A stretch of DNA of 38,768 nt, from NCBI GenBank assembly GCA_001724315.1, contig MEEC01000010.1, positions 1-38,768 on the forward strand, written 5' to 3'. This stretch comes from Lautropia sp. SCN 70-15 (GTDB taxonomy: Bacteria; Pseudomonadota; Gammaproteobacteria; Burkholderiales; Burkholderiaceae_E). Under the pieces are notes generated by a model. The model was not told the DNA's origin. It made no database searches and was given only the letters and a program-made list of their open reading frames with translations. A program made the translations under genes and the position numbers. This document shows positions 23,842 to 33,426 of the stretch, piece after piece. How positions within the stretch are numbered: position 1 is the stretch's first letter; each line of letters opens with the position of its first letter.

Positions 23842-24255
23842 GTGTCGATGTTCGATGTATTCAGGATTTCCGGTGGGGCGGTCTCGGCGCAGAGCCAGCG
23901 CCTCAACGTGGTCGCCTCGAATCTCGCCAACGCCGAGACTGTCGCGGGTCCCGACGGCCGGCCTTACAAGGCGCGACAGGTGGTGTTCGAGTCGCAACAG
24001 GTCGGTGGGGCGGCATCACCGGGCGGCACGAGCGTCCGCGTCAGCACGGTGGTGGAGGACGACACCCCGGGCAAGCGGGTGCACGACCCTTCCCATCCGC
24101 TTGCCGATGCGCAGGGCTATGTCACGCAGAGCAACGTGAACGTGGTGGAGGAGATGGTGAACATGATCTCGGCCTCCCGCTCGTATCAGAACAACATCGA
24201 GGTCATGAACACGACCAGGCAGTTGCTCGCGAAGACGCTGCAGCTCGGCGAGTGA
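23842..24255 (+). CDS. flgC: Flagellar proximal rod protein FlgC
   Basis: Encodes 137 residues (E. coli 134). The N-terminal helix SAQSQRLNVVASNLANAET and C-terminal NVNVVEEMVNMISASRSYQNNIEVMN are typical rod signatures. The start is taken as GTG 23842, six bases after AGGAG and aligned with the E. coli N-terminus; ATG 23848 would drop two residues and lies too far from the ribosome-binding site. It is 14 bases after flgB and 22 before flgD. Confidence 0.96.
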   Translation: MSMFDVFRISGGAVSAQSQRLNVVASNLANAETVAGPDGRPYKARQVVFESQQVGGAASPGGTSVRVSTVVEDDTPGKRVHDPSHPLADAQGYVTQSNVNVVEEMVNMISASRSYQNNIEVMNTTRQLLAKTLQLGE

Positions 24256-24277
24256 GTTCCACCGGAGGCTCGAGAGC

Positions 24278-25021
24278 ATGATTTCCGCCAGTTCCGACAA
24301 CCGGGCGGCTGGGAGCGTTGCCGCGACCGGGCAGGCGGGCGCCGGCGCGCCATCGCCCGTGGGCGACTCGGCCGAGTCGACCGAGGATCGTTTCCTCAAG
24401 CTGCTGGTGGCGCAGATGCGAAACCAGGATCCGCTCAATCCGCTGGACAACGCCCAGGTCACGAGCCAGCTTGCCCAGATCAGCACCGTTCGGGGCCTGG
24501 AGGAGCTCAACGCCTCCGTTTCCCGCATGGCGTCGGCCAACGGAACCGTGTCGCCGCTGTCGGCGATCGGCCTCCTGGGTCGGTCGGTGCTGCTGCCGGG
24601 CGACGCCTTCGAGTGGGGCGGAACGGCCTCGGTCGCGCCCGCCAGCGATCCTGCCTTGCCGGAGCAGGTCGCCGCGACGCCTGCGGTCCGCCTGGGGGTC
24701 GAGCTTTCCGCCGCGGCAAGGGCCGTGCAGATCGACATCGTCGATGCGGCCGGGCGGGTCGTGCATTCGCGTCAGATTTCGGGCGTCGAAGCGGGGGTGG
24801 CCACGTTCGACTGGGACGGCACCACGTCGGACGGCTCGGCGGCCGCGGCGGGCCCCTATCGCATGCGGGTGGTCGCGCTCGATTACGGCGGCGCCCAGGT
24901 TGCCGCCGAGGCGCTGGTGTCCGCGCGCGTCACTGGCGTGGTCCAGGCCCCCGGCGGTGCACGCATCGAGTTTGCGGATCGACCGGCACAGCCGGCGTCC
25001 GCGGCCAGGGCAATTCTGTGA
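24278..25021 (+). CDS. flgD: Hook-capping scaffold protein FlgD
   Basis: Encodes 247 residues. FlgD caps the growing hook and is discarded when the hook is complete. The conserved N-terminal segment is DRFLKLLVAQMRNQDPLNPL followed by DNAQVTSQLAQISTV. The C-terminal half contains the FlgD Ig-like/Tudor region with the pattern ATFDWDGTTSDGSAAAAGPY. GGAGG lies upstream of the ATG at acceptable distance. Confidence 0.96.
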   Translation: MISASSDNRAAGSVAATGQAGAGAPSPVGDSAESTEDRFLKLLVAQMRNQDPLNPLDNAQVTSQLAQISTVRGLEELNASVSRMASANGTVSPLSAIGLLGRSVLLPGDAFEWGGTASVAPASDPALPEQVAATPAVRLGVELSAAARAVQIDIVDAAGRVVHSRQISGVEAGVATFDWDGTTSDGSAAAAGPYRMRVVALDYGGAQVAAEALVSARVTGVVQAPGGARIEFADRPAQPASAARAIL

Positions 25022-25076
25022 CCCGGCGGCGCGGTGCCGCGCGTCGGACAAGTCAACTCAATCGGAGGGAGTGAGC

Positions 25077-26294
25077 ATGTCTTTCCAGCAAGGCTTGAGC
25101 GGTCTGAATGCCGCGGCCCGAAATCTCGACGTGATCGGCAACAACGTGGCGAACTCCAACACGGTAGGCGCCAAGTCGGCGCGCGCCGAGTTCGCCGACG
25201 TGTACGCCACTTCGCTCTCGGGCGCCGGCGGCTCGTTCAACGGAATTGGCGTCACGGTCTCGAGGGTGACGCAGGAGTTTGCCCAGGGTGACATCGTCAG
25301 CAGCAGCGGCGCGCTGGACATGGCGATCAACGGCGCCGGCTTCTTCCGGATGTCCGACAGCGGAGAGATCACCTATACCCGCAACGGCCAGTTCACGCTC
25401 GACAAGGACGGCTACATCGTCAACGCCCAGGGCTCGAAGCTCACCGGCTTCATGGCCGACGCCAACGGTCAGGTTAACGCCGGCACGCCCGCCGAGCTGC
25501 GCCTGCAGACCGGCGACGTCGCGCCGCGCGCGACGTCCGCTGCCCGAGCCACGGTGAACCTCGACGCCCGAACGGTTGCGCCGACCACTGCATTCAGCCT
25601 GACCGATGCCACTAGCTACAACGGCGCCACGCCGATTCCGGTCTTCGATGCCCAGGGCTCCGAGCACACGATCGTGCTGTACTTCCGCAAGGTCGCCGAC
25701 AACGACTGGGAGATCCACGCGTCGGCGGATGGCGGCCAGATCGGCACCGGTCCGATAGGGAGCATCCAGTTCGGCCCCGACGGCAGGCCGACGGCGACAT
25801 CCTCGACCTCGTTCACCGCGAGCGTTCCCCTGCCGGCATCGATGGGGGGCAGTCTGTCGGTGCCGATCGACCTGGCTACGATCAGTCAGTACGGTTCGCC
25901 CTTCTCGGTGACCGACATGGCGCAGGACGGCTATGCGGCCGGCCGTCTGGCCGGCTTCACGATCGGTGGCGACGGCACGCTGCTCGCGCGCTACACGAAC
26001 GGCCAGACGCTTGCCCAGGGAAGGGTGGCACTGTCGAACTTCACCAACCCGCAAGGCCTCATGTCGATCGGCGGCAACCAGTGGATCGAGACGGCCGAGT
26101 CGGGCATCCCCATGACCGGGTCCCCGGGCGCCGGCACGCTTGGCGTGATCCAGGCGAGTGCGCTGGAACAGTCGAACGTCGACCTGACTGCCCAGCTGGT
26201 CAACATGATCACCGCGCAGCGGGTCTACCAGGCCAACGCCCAGACCATCCGCACGCAGGACCAGATCATGCAGACCATCGTCAACCTGCGTTGA
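25077..26294 (+). CDS. flgE: Flagellar hook protein FlgE
   Basis: Encodes 405 residues (E. coli 402). FlgE polymerises into the hook, the universal joint. The N-terminus is MSFQQGLSGLNAAARNLDVI followed by GNNVANSNTVGAK; the rod-core segment GALDMAINGAGFFRM and C-terminal SNVDLTAQLVNMITAQRVYQ complete the signature. GGAGGGAG precedes the ATG. The open frame extends far upstream through flgD in a shadow register, which is disregarded. The length argues for a hook protein without large extra domains. Confidence 0.97.
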   Translation: MSFQQGLSGLNAAARNLDVIGNNVANSNTVGAKSARAEFADVYATSLSGAGGSFNGIGVTVSRVTQEFAQGDIVSSSGALDMAINGAGFFRMSDSGEITYTRNGQFTLDKDGYIVNAQGSKLTGFMADANGQVNAGTPAELRLQTGDVAPRATSAARATVNLDARTVAPTTAFSLTDATSYNGATPIPVFDAQGSEHTIVLYFRKVADNDWEIHASADGGQIGTGPIGSIQFGPDGRPTATSSTSFTASVPLPASMGGSLSVPIDLATISQYGSPFSVTDMAQDGYAAGRLAGFTIGGDGTLLARYTNGQTLAQGRVALSNFTNPQGLMSIGGNQWIETAESGIPMTGSPGAGTLGVIQASALEQSNVDLTAQLVNMITAQRVYQANAQTIRTQDQIMQTIVNLR

Positions 26295-26343
26295 GTTCCG
26301 GGCCGATTCCGCCCGAGCTGCCTCGCGTCCCGGAGCATCGCCC

Positions 26344-27078
26344 ATGGACAGGATGATCTGGCTGTCGATGACTGGCGCGAAGGCGCTGTTGCATCGCCAG
26401 GACACGCTCGCCAACAATCTCGCGAACGCCGACGCCACGGGCTTCCGTGCCGATCTCGCGGCTTTCCGGGCGGTGCCCGGGCGCCAGGAAGGCACGGCGA
26501 CGACGCGAGTCTGGGCGCTCGAGGCGACGGCCGGCTTCGACGCGAAGCCGGGCCCGGTGCGTCAGACGGGCCGGCCGCTCGATGTGGCGGTGTCGGGGCC
26601 TGGCTGGATCGCGGTCCAGGCAGTCGATGGCGAGGAGGCCTATACCCGTGACGGTTCCCTTCAGGTAGACGCCGAGGGCCTGCTGCGCACCTCCAGGGGG
26701 CAGACGGTGCTTGGCGACTCGGGGCCGATCTCGATCCCGCCCGGGGGCGAGACCGCAATTGGTGCCGACGGCATCGTGACGGTGCGCCTGTCCGGCCAGC
26801 CGCCGTTCGAGATCGGTCGGCTCAAGCTGGTGAATCCTCCCGCAAGCACCTTGCGCAAGGGCGAGGACGGCTTGGTGCGTACCGCCGATCGTCAGCCCGC
26901 GACGCCCGACCCCGCGGTCCGGCTGGCCGAGCGATCGCTCGAGGGCAGCAACGTGAACGTCGTGGAGGCGATGGTGGGGTTGATCGCACTGTCGCGTCAG
27001 TTCGAGATGCAGATGCGCATGCTGCAGAACGCCGAGCAAAACGAGCAGCGGGCCACCCAGCTGCTGTCGCGCGGTTGA
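26344..27078 (+). CDS. flgF: Flagellar proximal rod protein FlgF
   Basis: Encodes 244 residues (E. coli 251). The N-terminal signature reads MTGAKALLHRQDTLANNLAN followed by ADATGFRADL. The middle has PLDVAVSGPGWIAVQ, and the C-terminus EGSNVNVVEAMVGLIALSRQFEMQMRML is typical of FlgF. The ATG is 49 bases after flgE with a weak CGGAG upstream. Confidence 0.96.
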   Translation: MDRMIWLSMTGAKALLHRQDTLANNLANADATGFRADLAAFRAVPGRQEGTATTRVWALEATAGFDAKPGPVRQTGRPLDVAVSGPGWIAVQAVDGEEAYTRDGSLQVDAEGLLRTSRGQTVLGDSGPISIPPGGETAIGADGIVTVRLSGQPPFEIGRLKLVNPPASTLRKGEDGLVRTADRQPATPDPAVRLAERSLEGSNVNVVEAMVGLIALSRQFEMQMRMLQNAEQNEQRATQLLSRG

Positions 27079-27118
27079 GCGCGCGCCTTGCATCACCGAC
27101 TCTGAGGAGATCATAGCC

Positions 27119-27901
27119 ATGATCCGATCCTTGTGGATCGCCAAGACCGGGCTCGATGCCCAGCAGACCCAGCTAGACGCGATCTCGCACAATCTTGCCA
27201 ACGTGGCCACCAACGGCTACAAGCGCTCGAGCGCGGTGTTCGAGGATCTGCTTTACCAGAATCTGCGCCAGGCCGGTGGCCAGGCCACCCAGGAGAACCA
27301 GCTGCCCACCGGTCTGCAGCTGGGCACCGGCGTGCGGGCGGTGGCCACCGCGCGCCTGTTCACCCAGGGCAACCTGCAGCAGACCGGCAACACCTTCGAC
27401 ATGGCGATTGACGGCAACGGCTTCTTCAGCCTGCAAATGCCGGACGGCACGCTCGCCTACACGCGCGACGGTTCGTTCAGAGTCGACGCTACCGGCCAGC
27501 TGGTGACGTCCAACGGCATGCCCATGTCCCCGCCGATCGTGATCCCGCCCAATGCGCTCAGCGTCACCGTCGGCAGCGACGGCGTCGTCTCCGTCACGCA
27601 AGCGGGGCAGGCGACCCCGGTTCAGGTCGGGCAGGTGCAGCTCACGACCTTCGTCAATCCGGCGGGGCTCGATCCGCGCGGGCAGAACCTGTACTTCGAG
27701 ACGGCTGCCTCGGGCGCGCCGACGGTCGGCACGCCAGGCTCCAACGGTGCGGGCCTGATCAACCAGGGCTATGTCGAGACCTCCAACGTCAACGTGGTCG
27801 AGGAGCTCGTCGCGATGATCCAGACCCAGCGCGCCTACGAAATCAACTCCAAGGCGATCGAGACATCGGACCAGATGCTCGGCCGGCTCTCCCAGTTGTG
27901 A
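27119..27901 (+). CDS. flgG: Flagellar distal rod protein FlgG
   Basis: Encodes 260 residues, exactly the enteric length. FlgG forms the distal rod that crosses the P and L rings. Signature segments are SLWIAKTGLDAQQTQLDAIS followed by HNLANVATNGYKRSSAVFEDL, NTFDMAIDGNGFFSLQMPDG and the C-terminal ETSNVNVVEELVAMIQTQRAYE. A GAGGAG ribosome-binding site is clear. The stop overlaps the flgH start. Confidence 0.98.
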   Translation: MIRSLWIAKTGLDAQQTQLDAISHNLANVATNGYKRSSAVFEDLLYQNLRQAGGQATQENQLPTGLQLGTGVRAVATARLFTQGNLQQTGNTFDMAIDGNGFFSLQMPDGTLAYTRDGSFRVDATGQLVTSNGMPMSPPIVIPPNALSVTVGSDGVVSVTQAGQATPVQVGQVQLTTFVNPAGLDPRGQNLYFETAASGAPTVGTPGSNGAGLINQGYVETSNVNVVEELVAMIQTQRAYEINSKAIETSDQMLGRLSQL

Positions 27902-28620
27902 TGTACGGCGCCGCGATGCTCACGCGTTTGTCGATCGCCGCGGCGGCGCTGCTGCTCGCCGGCTGCGCGGCAACAACATCGGTCCCGAAGGTCGCCGTGC
28001 TGGAGCCCACCACGATGCGTCCGGAACCCACGACAGCGTCATTGGCAGCCCAGGCCGCGGCCCGAACGCCGCTGCCGAACGGGGCGATCTACCACCCATC
28101 CAGCTTCCGCGGGCTCTTCGAGGACCGTCGCGCCAGGCTGCCAGGCGACCTGCTCACCATCCAGATCCAGGAGAAGACCTCGGCGCGCAGCAGCGCCAAC
28201 AGCGCAGTGGATCGAAGCGGCAAGGTCGAGGGCTCGATCGCGCAGCTGCCGTTCGTCTCGCCGACTTCCAGCCTGATTCCCAAGCTCGGCCTGTCGGGTC
28301 AGTCGGAGAACAGCTTCCAGGGCAAGGGGCAGACCGGCGCCGACAATGCGTTCGCGGGAACGATCACGGTCACGGTGGTCGAGGTGCTCCCGAACGGCAA
28401 TCTGGTCGTCTCCGGCGAGAAGCAGATCGGCATCAACCAGAACGTGGAAGTCCTGCGCTTCTCCGGTGTCGTGAACCCAGCGACGGTGCTGGCCGGCAAC
28501 GTGGTGAGCTCGACCCAGGTGGCTGATGCCCGCCTCGAGGTGAGAGGGCGGGGCGACATCGATCGCGCGCAGACGGTTGGCTGGCTCGCGCGCTTCTTCC
28601 TCAGTTTCCTGCCGATCTGA
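27901..28620 (+). CDS. flgH: Flagellar L-ring lipoprotein FlgH
   Basis: Encodes 239 residues from ATG 27901, which shares a base with the flgG stop (TGATG). FlgH is the outer-membrane L-ring lipoprotein. The lipobox LLLAGC is at about residues 17-22 and Cys becomes the lipidated N-terminus. Conserved parts are SLFEDRRARLPGDLLTIQI-like (here GLFEDRRARLPGDLLTIQI), NSFQGKGQTGADNAFAGTIT and NVVSSTQVADARLEVRG. ATG 27916 is an alternative start that would also leave a signal peptide. Confidence 0.96.
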   Translation: MYGAAMLTRLSIAAAALLLAGCAATTSVPKVAVLEPTTMRPEPTTASLAAQAAARTPLPNGAIYHPSSFRGLFEDRRARLPGDLLTIQIQEKTSARSSANSAVDRSGKVEGSIAQLPFVSPTSSLIPKLGLSGQSENSFQGKGQTGADNAFAGTITVTVVEVLPNGNLVVSGEKQIGINQNVEVLRFSGVVNPATVLAGNVVSSTQVADARLEVRGRGDIDRAQTVGWLARFFLSFLPI

Positions 28621-28630
28621 GGAGGCAGTG

Positions 28631-29785
28631 ATGTACACGATACGCAATCTCGCAGCCCGGGCGGCGGCTGGCTTCGCCATCGCCTGCCTCGTGCTGGCCG
28701 CCGCGACCACCACTCCGGCGATGGCCGAACGGATCCGCGAATTGGCCACGATCCAGGGGGTGCGGCCGAACCAGCTGATTGGCTACGGCCTGGTCGTCGG
28801 CCTGGACGGCAGCGGCGACCAGACGACCCAGGCCCCCTTCACCGTGCAGAGCCTGCAGTCGATGCTCTCGCAGCTCGGCATTCAGCTGCCGCCGGGCGGC
28901 ACGCCCCAGCTGCGAAACGCGGCTGCCGTCATGGTAACCGCCCAGCTGCCGCCCTACGCGCAGGCCGGCCAGCTCATCGACGTGACCGTTTCGTCGCTCG
29001 GCAATGCCAAGAGTCTGCGTGGGGGGACCCTGCTCCTGACGCCGCTGCGCGGCGCGGACGGCCAGGTCTACGCGATGGCCCAGGGCAACGTGGTGGTGGG
29101 AGGTGCCGGCGCGTCGGCTGCGGGCAGCAAGGTGCAGATCAATCATCTCAGCGCCGGGCGTGTGCCAGGGGGGGCGACGGTTGAGCGGGTGGTCCCGAAC
29201 CAGACGCTGGCCAGCGACGCGATTCACGTCGAGCTCCGCGCCACGGACTTCGACAACGCCCGAAAGGTGGCCGACGCGATCAATGGCATCGACCTGCCGG
29301 GCATGCCGCCGGGCGGGCCGCCCGTGGCCGAACCACTCGACGCGCGGGTGATCCGCGTGCGCATGCCTTCGGACCCCGGGATGAGGGTGTCCTTCCTCGC
29401 CGAACTGGAGAACCTCCAGGTCACGCCCGCCAGACCGGCTGCAAAGGTGATCGTGAACGCGCGGACCGGCTCGGTAGTGATGAACCAGACGGTCACCCTT
29501 GCGCCCAGCGCGGTGGCCCACGGGAACCTGTCGGTCACCGTCCAGTCCACGCCGCTCGTCAGCCAGCCGGCACCATTCGCTCAAGGTTCGACCGTGGTTG
29601 CCGAAGTAGCCGACATCACGATCAAGCAGGATGGCGGGGCACTGATGATGCTCGAGGGCGGGGCGAAGCTTGCGGATGTCGTCAAGGCGCTGAACAGCCT
29701 CGGCGCGACCGCGCAGGACCTGATTGCGATCCTCCAGGCACTGAAGGCCGCCGGCAGCCTGAAGGCCGAGCTGGAGATCATCTGA
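28631..29785 (+). CDS. flgI: Flagellar P-ring protein FlgI
   Basis: Encodes 384 residues (E. coli 365 with signal). FlgI assembles around the rod in the peptidoglycan layer with help from FlgA. A Sec signal peptide ends near PAMA-ER (residue 32). Conserved segments include RIRELATIQGVRPNQLIGYG, LVVGLDGSGDQTTQAPFT, AAVMVTAQLPPYAQAGQLID and VIVNARTGSVVMNQ. Start ATG 28631 has GGAGG just upstream. The stop shares a base with the flgJ ATG (TGATG). Confidence 0.97.
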   Translation: MYTIRNLAARAAAGFAIACLVLAAATTTPAMAERIRELATIQGVRPNQLIGYGLVVGLDGSGDQTTQAPFTVQSLQSMLSQLGIQLPPGGTPQLRNAAAVMVTAQLPPYAQAGQLIDVTVSSLGNAKSLRGGTLLLTPLRGADGQVYAMAQGNVVVGGAGASAAGSKVQINHLSAGRVPGGATVERVVPNQTLASDAIHVELRATDFDNARKVADAINGIDLPGMPPGGPPVAEPLDARVIRVRMPSDPGMRVSFLAELENLQVTPARPAAKVIVNARTGSVVMNQTVTLAPSAVAHGNLSVTVQSTPLVSQPAPFAQGSTVVAEVADITIKQDGGALMMLEGGAKLADVVKALNSLGATAQDLIAILQALKAAGSLKAELEII

Positions 29786-30768
29786 TGGCCGGATCGACGC
29801 AGGCGCTGGCCTTCGACACGCGCGTGCTCGACACCTTGCGCCAGGGTGCCTCGAAGGACCCGAAGGCCGCGGCCGGCAAGGCGGCGGCCCAGTTCGAGGC
29901 CCTGTTCATGCAGCAGCTCCTGAAGAGCATGCGCGATGCGATGCCTCGCAGCGGCATGTTCTCCAGCCCGTCTCACGACACTTACACCGCAATGCTCGAC
30001 CAGCAGCTGGCCCAGTCGCTTGCCGGCCGGCCAGGCGGGTTGGCCGAGCTGATCGAGAAGCAGCTGACCCGGCACATGGCACCCGGCGAGGCGTCCGGAC
30101 AGGATGCCTCGACCGAGAACGCAGGCGTCTCCAGGCCGGGCGCTGCGAGTGCGGCCCCCGGCTGGGCGGAGGGCCGGGTCAGGGTGGGCGGCCGACCGCC
30201 GCCGATGTGGCGCGAGGCCTCGGGCCAGCCTTCCGTCTCGCTCGCCCCCGAGGCCGCCGAGGCACTCAAGGCCGCGCTCTCGAAGCGGCTCGACGGGCCG
30301 CAGGCGGCATTCGTCGAGAAGATGTGGCCGCACGCGCTGGCCGCCCAGCGCAGCACCGGCGTGCCGGCCGCCTTCGCGGTCGGACAGGCCGCGCTGGAGT
30401 CCGGATGGGGCAAGCACGAGTTGCGCCACGCCGACGGCCGAAGCGCCCACAACCTGTTCGGCATCAAGGCCGGTGGCGGCTGGAACGGGCCCACTGTCGA
30501 CGTCCTCACGACCGAGTACGTCGACGGCAAGCCGACCAAGCTCGTCGAGCGCTTCCGTGCGTACGGCTCGTATGCGGAGGCCTTCTCCGACTGGGCGGGG
30601 CTGCTCGGTTCGCAATCGCGCTACCAGTCGGTGCTCCGTGCGGCCGACTCGGTGCAAGGCTTCGCCCACGGCATGCAGCGGGCGGGCTACGCCACCGATC
30701 CCCGCTATGGCGAAAAGCTCGAGCGAACCATCAACCAGACGCTTTTGCTCAGGCGTCTGGTCATCTAG
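29785..30768 (+). CDS. flgJ: Flagellar rod-cap / peptidoglycan hydrolase FlgJ
   Basis: Encodes 327 residues (enteric FlgJ about 313-316). The N-terminal rod-capping domain (AAAQFEALFMQQLLKSMRDA) is joined by an Ala/Gly/Pro linker (about 100-150) to a C-terminal glucosaminidase-type domain that opens the peptidoglycan for the rod. Catalytic-site residues are visible in AFAVGQAALESGWGK (Glu205) and HNLFGIKAG. This is the two-domain form found in beta- and gammaproteobacteria. It is coupled to flgI by TGATG. Confidence 0.96.
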   Translation: MAGSTQALAFDTRVLDTLRQGASKDPKAAAGKAAAQFEALFMQQLLKSMRDAMPRSGMFSSPSHDTYTAMLDQQLAQSLAGRPGGLAELIEKQLTRHMAPGEASGQDASTENAGVSRPGAASAAPGWAEGRVRVGGRPPPMWREASGQPSVSLAPEAAEALKAALSKRLDGPQAAFVEKMWPHALAAQRSTGVPAAFAVGQAALESGWGKHELRHADGRSAHNLFGIKAGGGWNGPTVDVLTTEYVDGKPTKLVERFRAYGSYAEAFSDWAGLLGSQSRYQSVLRAADSVQGFAHGMQRAGYATDPRYGEKLERTINQTLLLRRLVI

Positions 30769-30787
30769 CGCGAAGGAGGCGGGCGCA

Positions 30788-32425
30788 ATGTCGGGATTGC
30801 TGGGAATCGGCCAGAGCGCGTTGCTGGCTGCGTACGCGCAGCTGCAGACCACGGGCCACAACATCGCCAATGCGGCGACGCCGGGCTATAGCGTGCAGCA
30901 GGTGTCGCTCGCGACCTCGATACCCAGCGGCACGGGTGGCGGCTACATCGGCTCTGGCGTCGACGTTGTCACCGTTGAGCGCCGCTACGATCGCTTCCTC
31001 GCCGAAGCCGTCTCCGCCGGCACTGCGGCGGCGGCGGCCGATGGGATCCGGGCGGAGCAGCTCGGCCGGGTCGATTCGCTGCTCGCGGACACCCAGAATG
31101 GCATCGGCGCAGCGATCGACGACCTGTACCTGGCGATGGCCGACGTGGTTAACCGTCCTGCCGATCCGAACGCGCGGGAGGTCGTGCTCGCGCGCGCGGA
31201 CTCGCTCGCCGCGAAGCTGCGCGGCACCGACGAGCAGTTGCGCTCGCTGGCCGCCGAGTCCGGCCAGCGCCTGGAGCAGATGACCGTCGAGGCCACCGAC
31301 GTGCTGGCGAGCCTGGCCCGCCTGAACGAGAAGATCGCGCTGGCCAGCGGCGCGGGTCACGCGCCCAACGACCTGCTGGACGAGCGCGACCGCCTGGTCC
31401 GCTCGCTGAACGGATACCTGACGGCGAACGTCGTCGAGCGGGCGGACGGCACGGTCACCGTGACCGCGGCCGGCGGCGAGCCCCTGCTGGTGGGCAGTCG
31501 CGCGGCCTCGCTGCGCACCGTGCCCGACCCGGCCAGCCCCGATCGCCGCCAGGTCGCGATCGTGATGGACTCGGTCACGTTGCCGCTCGGCGCGGCGGCC
31601 CTGGGCGGCGGCGCGCTCGCCGGGCTGCTGGCCTTTCGCGACGAGGACCTGCAAGCGGTGCGCACCAGCCTGGGCCAACTGGCAGCGGGCATCGCGGCCG
31701 GCTTCAATGCGCAGCAGGCCCTCGGAGTCGACGCGAACGGCGCGCAGGGCCAGCCGATGTTCGCGATCGGCGCGTCCGGCCTGGCGTCGGACTTCGCGCT
31801 GCTGCTGGGCAGCGGCTCGCAGCTCGCGACCGGGCTCGCGATGACCGCGCAGGCAGCGTCCGGCAACGCCGGCGACCTGTCGGTGGCCGCCTTCGCCGCG
31901 ACCGGCCCGGCGCCCATGTCGAGCGCCCCGGTCACGTTCACCTTCAATGCCGACGGCAGCTTCGACGTGAGCGGCGCCGGCACCGGTGACCCCGCCGGCG
32001 TGGCCTGGACGCCCGGTTCGCCGATCGTCTTCAACGGCTGGTCGATCGAGTTGCGCGGCACGCCGCAGGCCGGCGACCGGATCGAGGTGGTGCCCACGCC
32101 CGACCCGTCTTCCGACAACCGCAACGCCCGGGCGATGGTGCTGCTAGCCGACCAGCCGCTGGTCGACGGGCGCACCCTGACCGACGCCTTCGCCTCGATG
32201 CTCGGCGAGGTCGGCCGTCGCACGCGCACCGCCGAGACATCCGAGGCCGTGTCCGGCCGCCTGCTGGCCGACGCCGAGGCGGCCCAGGCGAACCTCGCCG
32301 GCGTCAATCTCGACGAGGAAGCGGCCCGCCTGCTGCAGTACCAGCAGATGTACCAGGCGGCCGCGCGCGTCATCCAGGCGGCGCAGTCGATGTTCGACAC
32401 CCTGCTGTCGGCGACCGCCCGTTGA
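30788..32425 (+). CDS. flgK: Hook-filament junction protein FlgK
   Basis: Encodes 545 residues (E. coli 547). FlgK (HAP1) is the first junction protein. The N-terminus is SGLLGIGQSALLAAYAQLQT followed by TGHNIANAATPGYSVQQ; the C-terminus reads NLDEEAARLLQYQQMYQAAA then RVIQAAQSMFDTLL. AAGGAGG precedes the ATG 19 bases after flgJ. No sigma-28 promoter is seen in front of it, so expression appears to follow flgB-J; the FlgN chaperone for it is at 21646. Confidence 0.97.
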   Translation: MSGLLGIGQSALLAAYAQLQTTGHNIANAATPGYSVQQVSLATSIPSGTGGGYIGSGVDVVTVERRYDRFLAEAVSAGTAAAAADGIRAEQLGRVDSLLADTQNGIGAAIDDLYLAMADVVNRPADPNAREVVLARADSLAAKLRGTDEQLRSLAAESGQRLEQMTVEATDVLASLARLNEKIALASGAGHAPNDLLDERDRLVRSLNGYLTANVVERADGTVTVTAAGGEPLLVGSRAASLRTVPDPASPDRRQVAIVMDSVTLPLGAAALGGGALAGLLAFRDEDLQAVRTSLGQLAAGIAAGFNAQQALGVDANGAQGQPMFAIGASGLASDFALLLGSGSQLATGLAMTAQAASGNAGDLSVAAFAATGPAPMSSAPVTFTFNADGSFDVSGAGTGDPAGVAWTPGSPIVFNGWSIELRGTPQAGDRIEVVPTPDPSSDNRNARAMVLLADQPLVDGRTLTDAFASMLGEVGRRTRTAETSEAVSGRLLADAEAAQANLAGVNLDEEAARLLQYQQMYQAAARVIQAAQSMFDTLLSATAR

Positions 32426-32450
32426 GCGGCCGCTTGCGGGAGTTTTCACC

Positions 32451-33356
32451 ATGACCCGAGTCCCGACACTATTTGCGCTCGAGCGTAGCGTGCAGGCGAT
32501 GAACGATCGCCGCGCCGCGCTCGTCGACGCGCAGGAACAACTGTCCACCGGCAAGCGCCTGCGTTCGCCTTCCGACGATCCGGCCGGAGTGGCCCAGGCC
32601 GAGCGCTTTCGCGCGCGCCTCGCGCGGGTCCAGATCGAGCGGCGGATGACGGATTTCGCGAAGGATGCGCTTGGCCAGGCCGACAACCTGCTGGGGGCCT
32701 CGGTCGAGCGGATCCAGTACGCGCGCGAGCAACTGGTCGCCGCAGGCAATGCCACGCTCGGCCCTCAGGAGCGGGCGATGCTGGCGCAGGCAATCCGAAG
32801 CGCGCGCGAGCAGCTGCTTGCTCTCGCCAACCAGCCCGACGGCTCCGGGGGCTACGTGTTCGGGGGGCAGGGCGGCGCCGGCCTTCCGTTTTCGCCCGCG
32901 GGCGCGCCGGCCTACCAGGCCAGCCCGGGCGAGCGCAAGACCGGGCTGGAGGCGCAATTCACCACTTCGCTGGACGGCCGCGCCGCCTTCGTAGACGCCA
33001 GCGGCGGGCGCAGCGTGTTCGAGGTCCTCGACGATGTGACGGCGCTGCTCGAGAACGCCACCGCATCGGGCGCCGAGCTGGCTGCGGGACTCGACTCCGC
33101 CCTGTCTGGCGTGGACACTGCGCTCGAGCGGCTGCTCGTGCAGCGGACGAGGGTGGGCGAGCAACTGCGCGCGCTCGACGCTCGCGAGCGCCTTGTCGAA
33201 AGCGGCGAGCTCGACGCCACCGGCCAGTTGTCGAAGCTGGTCGACGCCGACTACGCGGCTGCGATCTCGGAGTTCCAGAAGCACCAGACCGCGCTCGAAG
33301 CAGCCATGATCGCGTACTCGCAGATCGCGAGACTGAGCCTGTTCGACAAGCTCTAG
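32451..33356 (+). CDS. flgL: Hook-filament junction protein FlgL
   Basis: Encodes 301 residues. FlgL (HAP3) links FlgK to the filament and resembles flagellin ends. Conserved are the N-terminal DAQEQLSTGKRLRSPSDDPA and the C-terminal KLVDADYAAAISEFQKHQTA followed by LEAAMIAYSQIARLSLFDKL. It is the last flagellar gene of the plus-strand string, 25 bases after flgK. The 70 bases to the convergent dinB show no evident intrinsic terminator. Confidence 0.96.
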   Translation: MTRVPTLFALERSVQAMNDRRAALVDAQEQLSTGKRLRSPSDDPAGVAQAERFRARLARVQIERRMTDFAKDALGQADNLLGASVERIQYAREQLVAAGNATLGPQERAMLAQAIRSAREQLLALANQPDGSGGYVFGGQGGAGLPFSPAGAPAYQASPGERKTGLEAQFTTSLDGRAAFVDASGGRSVFEVLDDVTALLENATASGAELAAGLDSALSGVDTALERLLVQRTRVGEQLRALDARERLVESGELDATGQLSKLVDADYAAAISEFQKHQTALEAAMIAYSQIARLSLFDKL

Positions 33357-33426
33357 CCGGGGGCGCCTCCTTTCGGCACGGGCGGCTTCGCGATCGGCGC
33401 GCGACATCCGGGCCGAGCGGGACCGC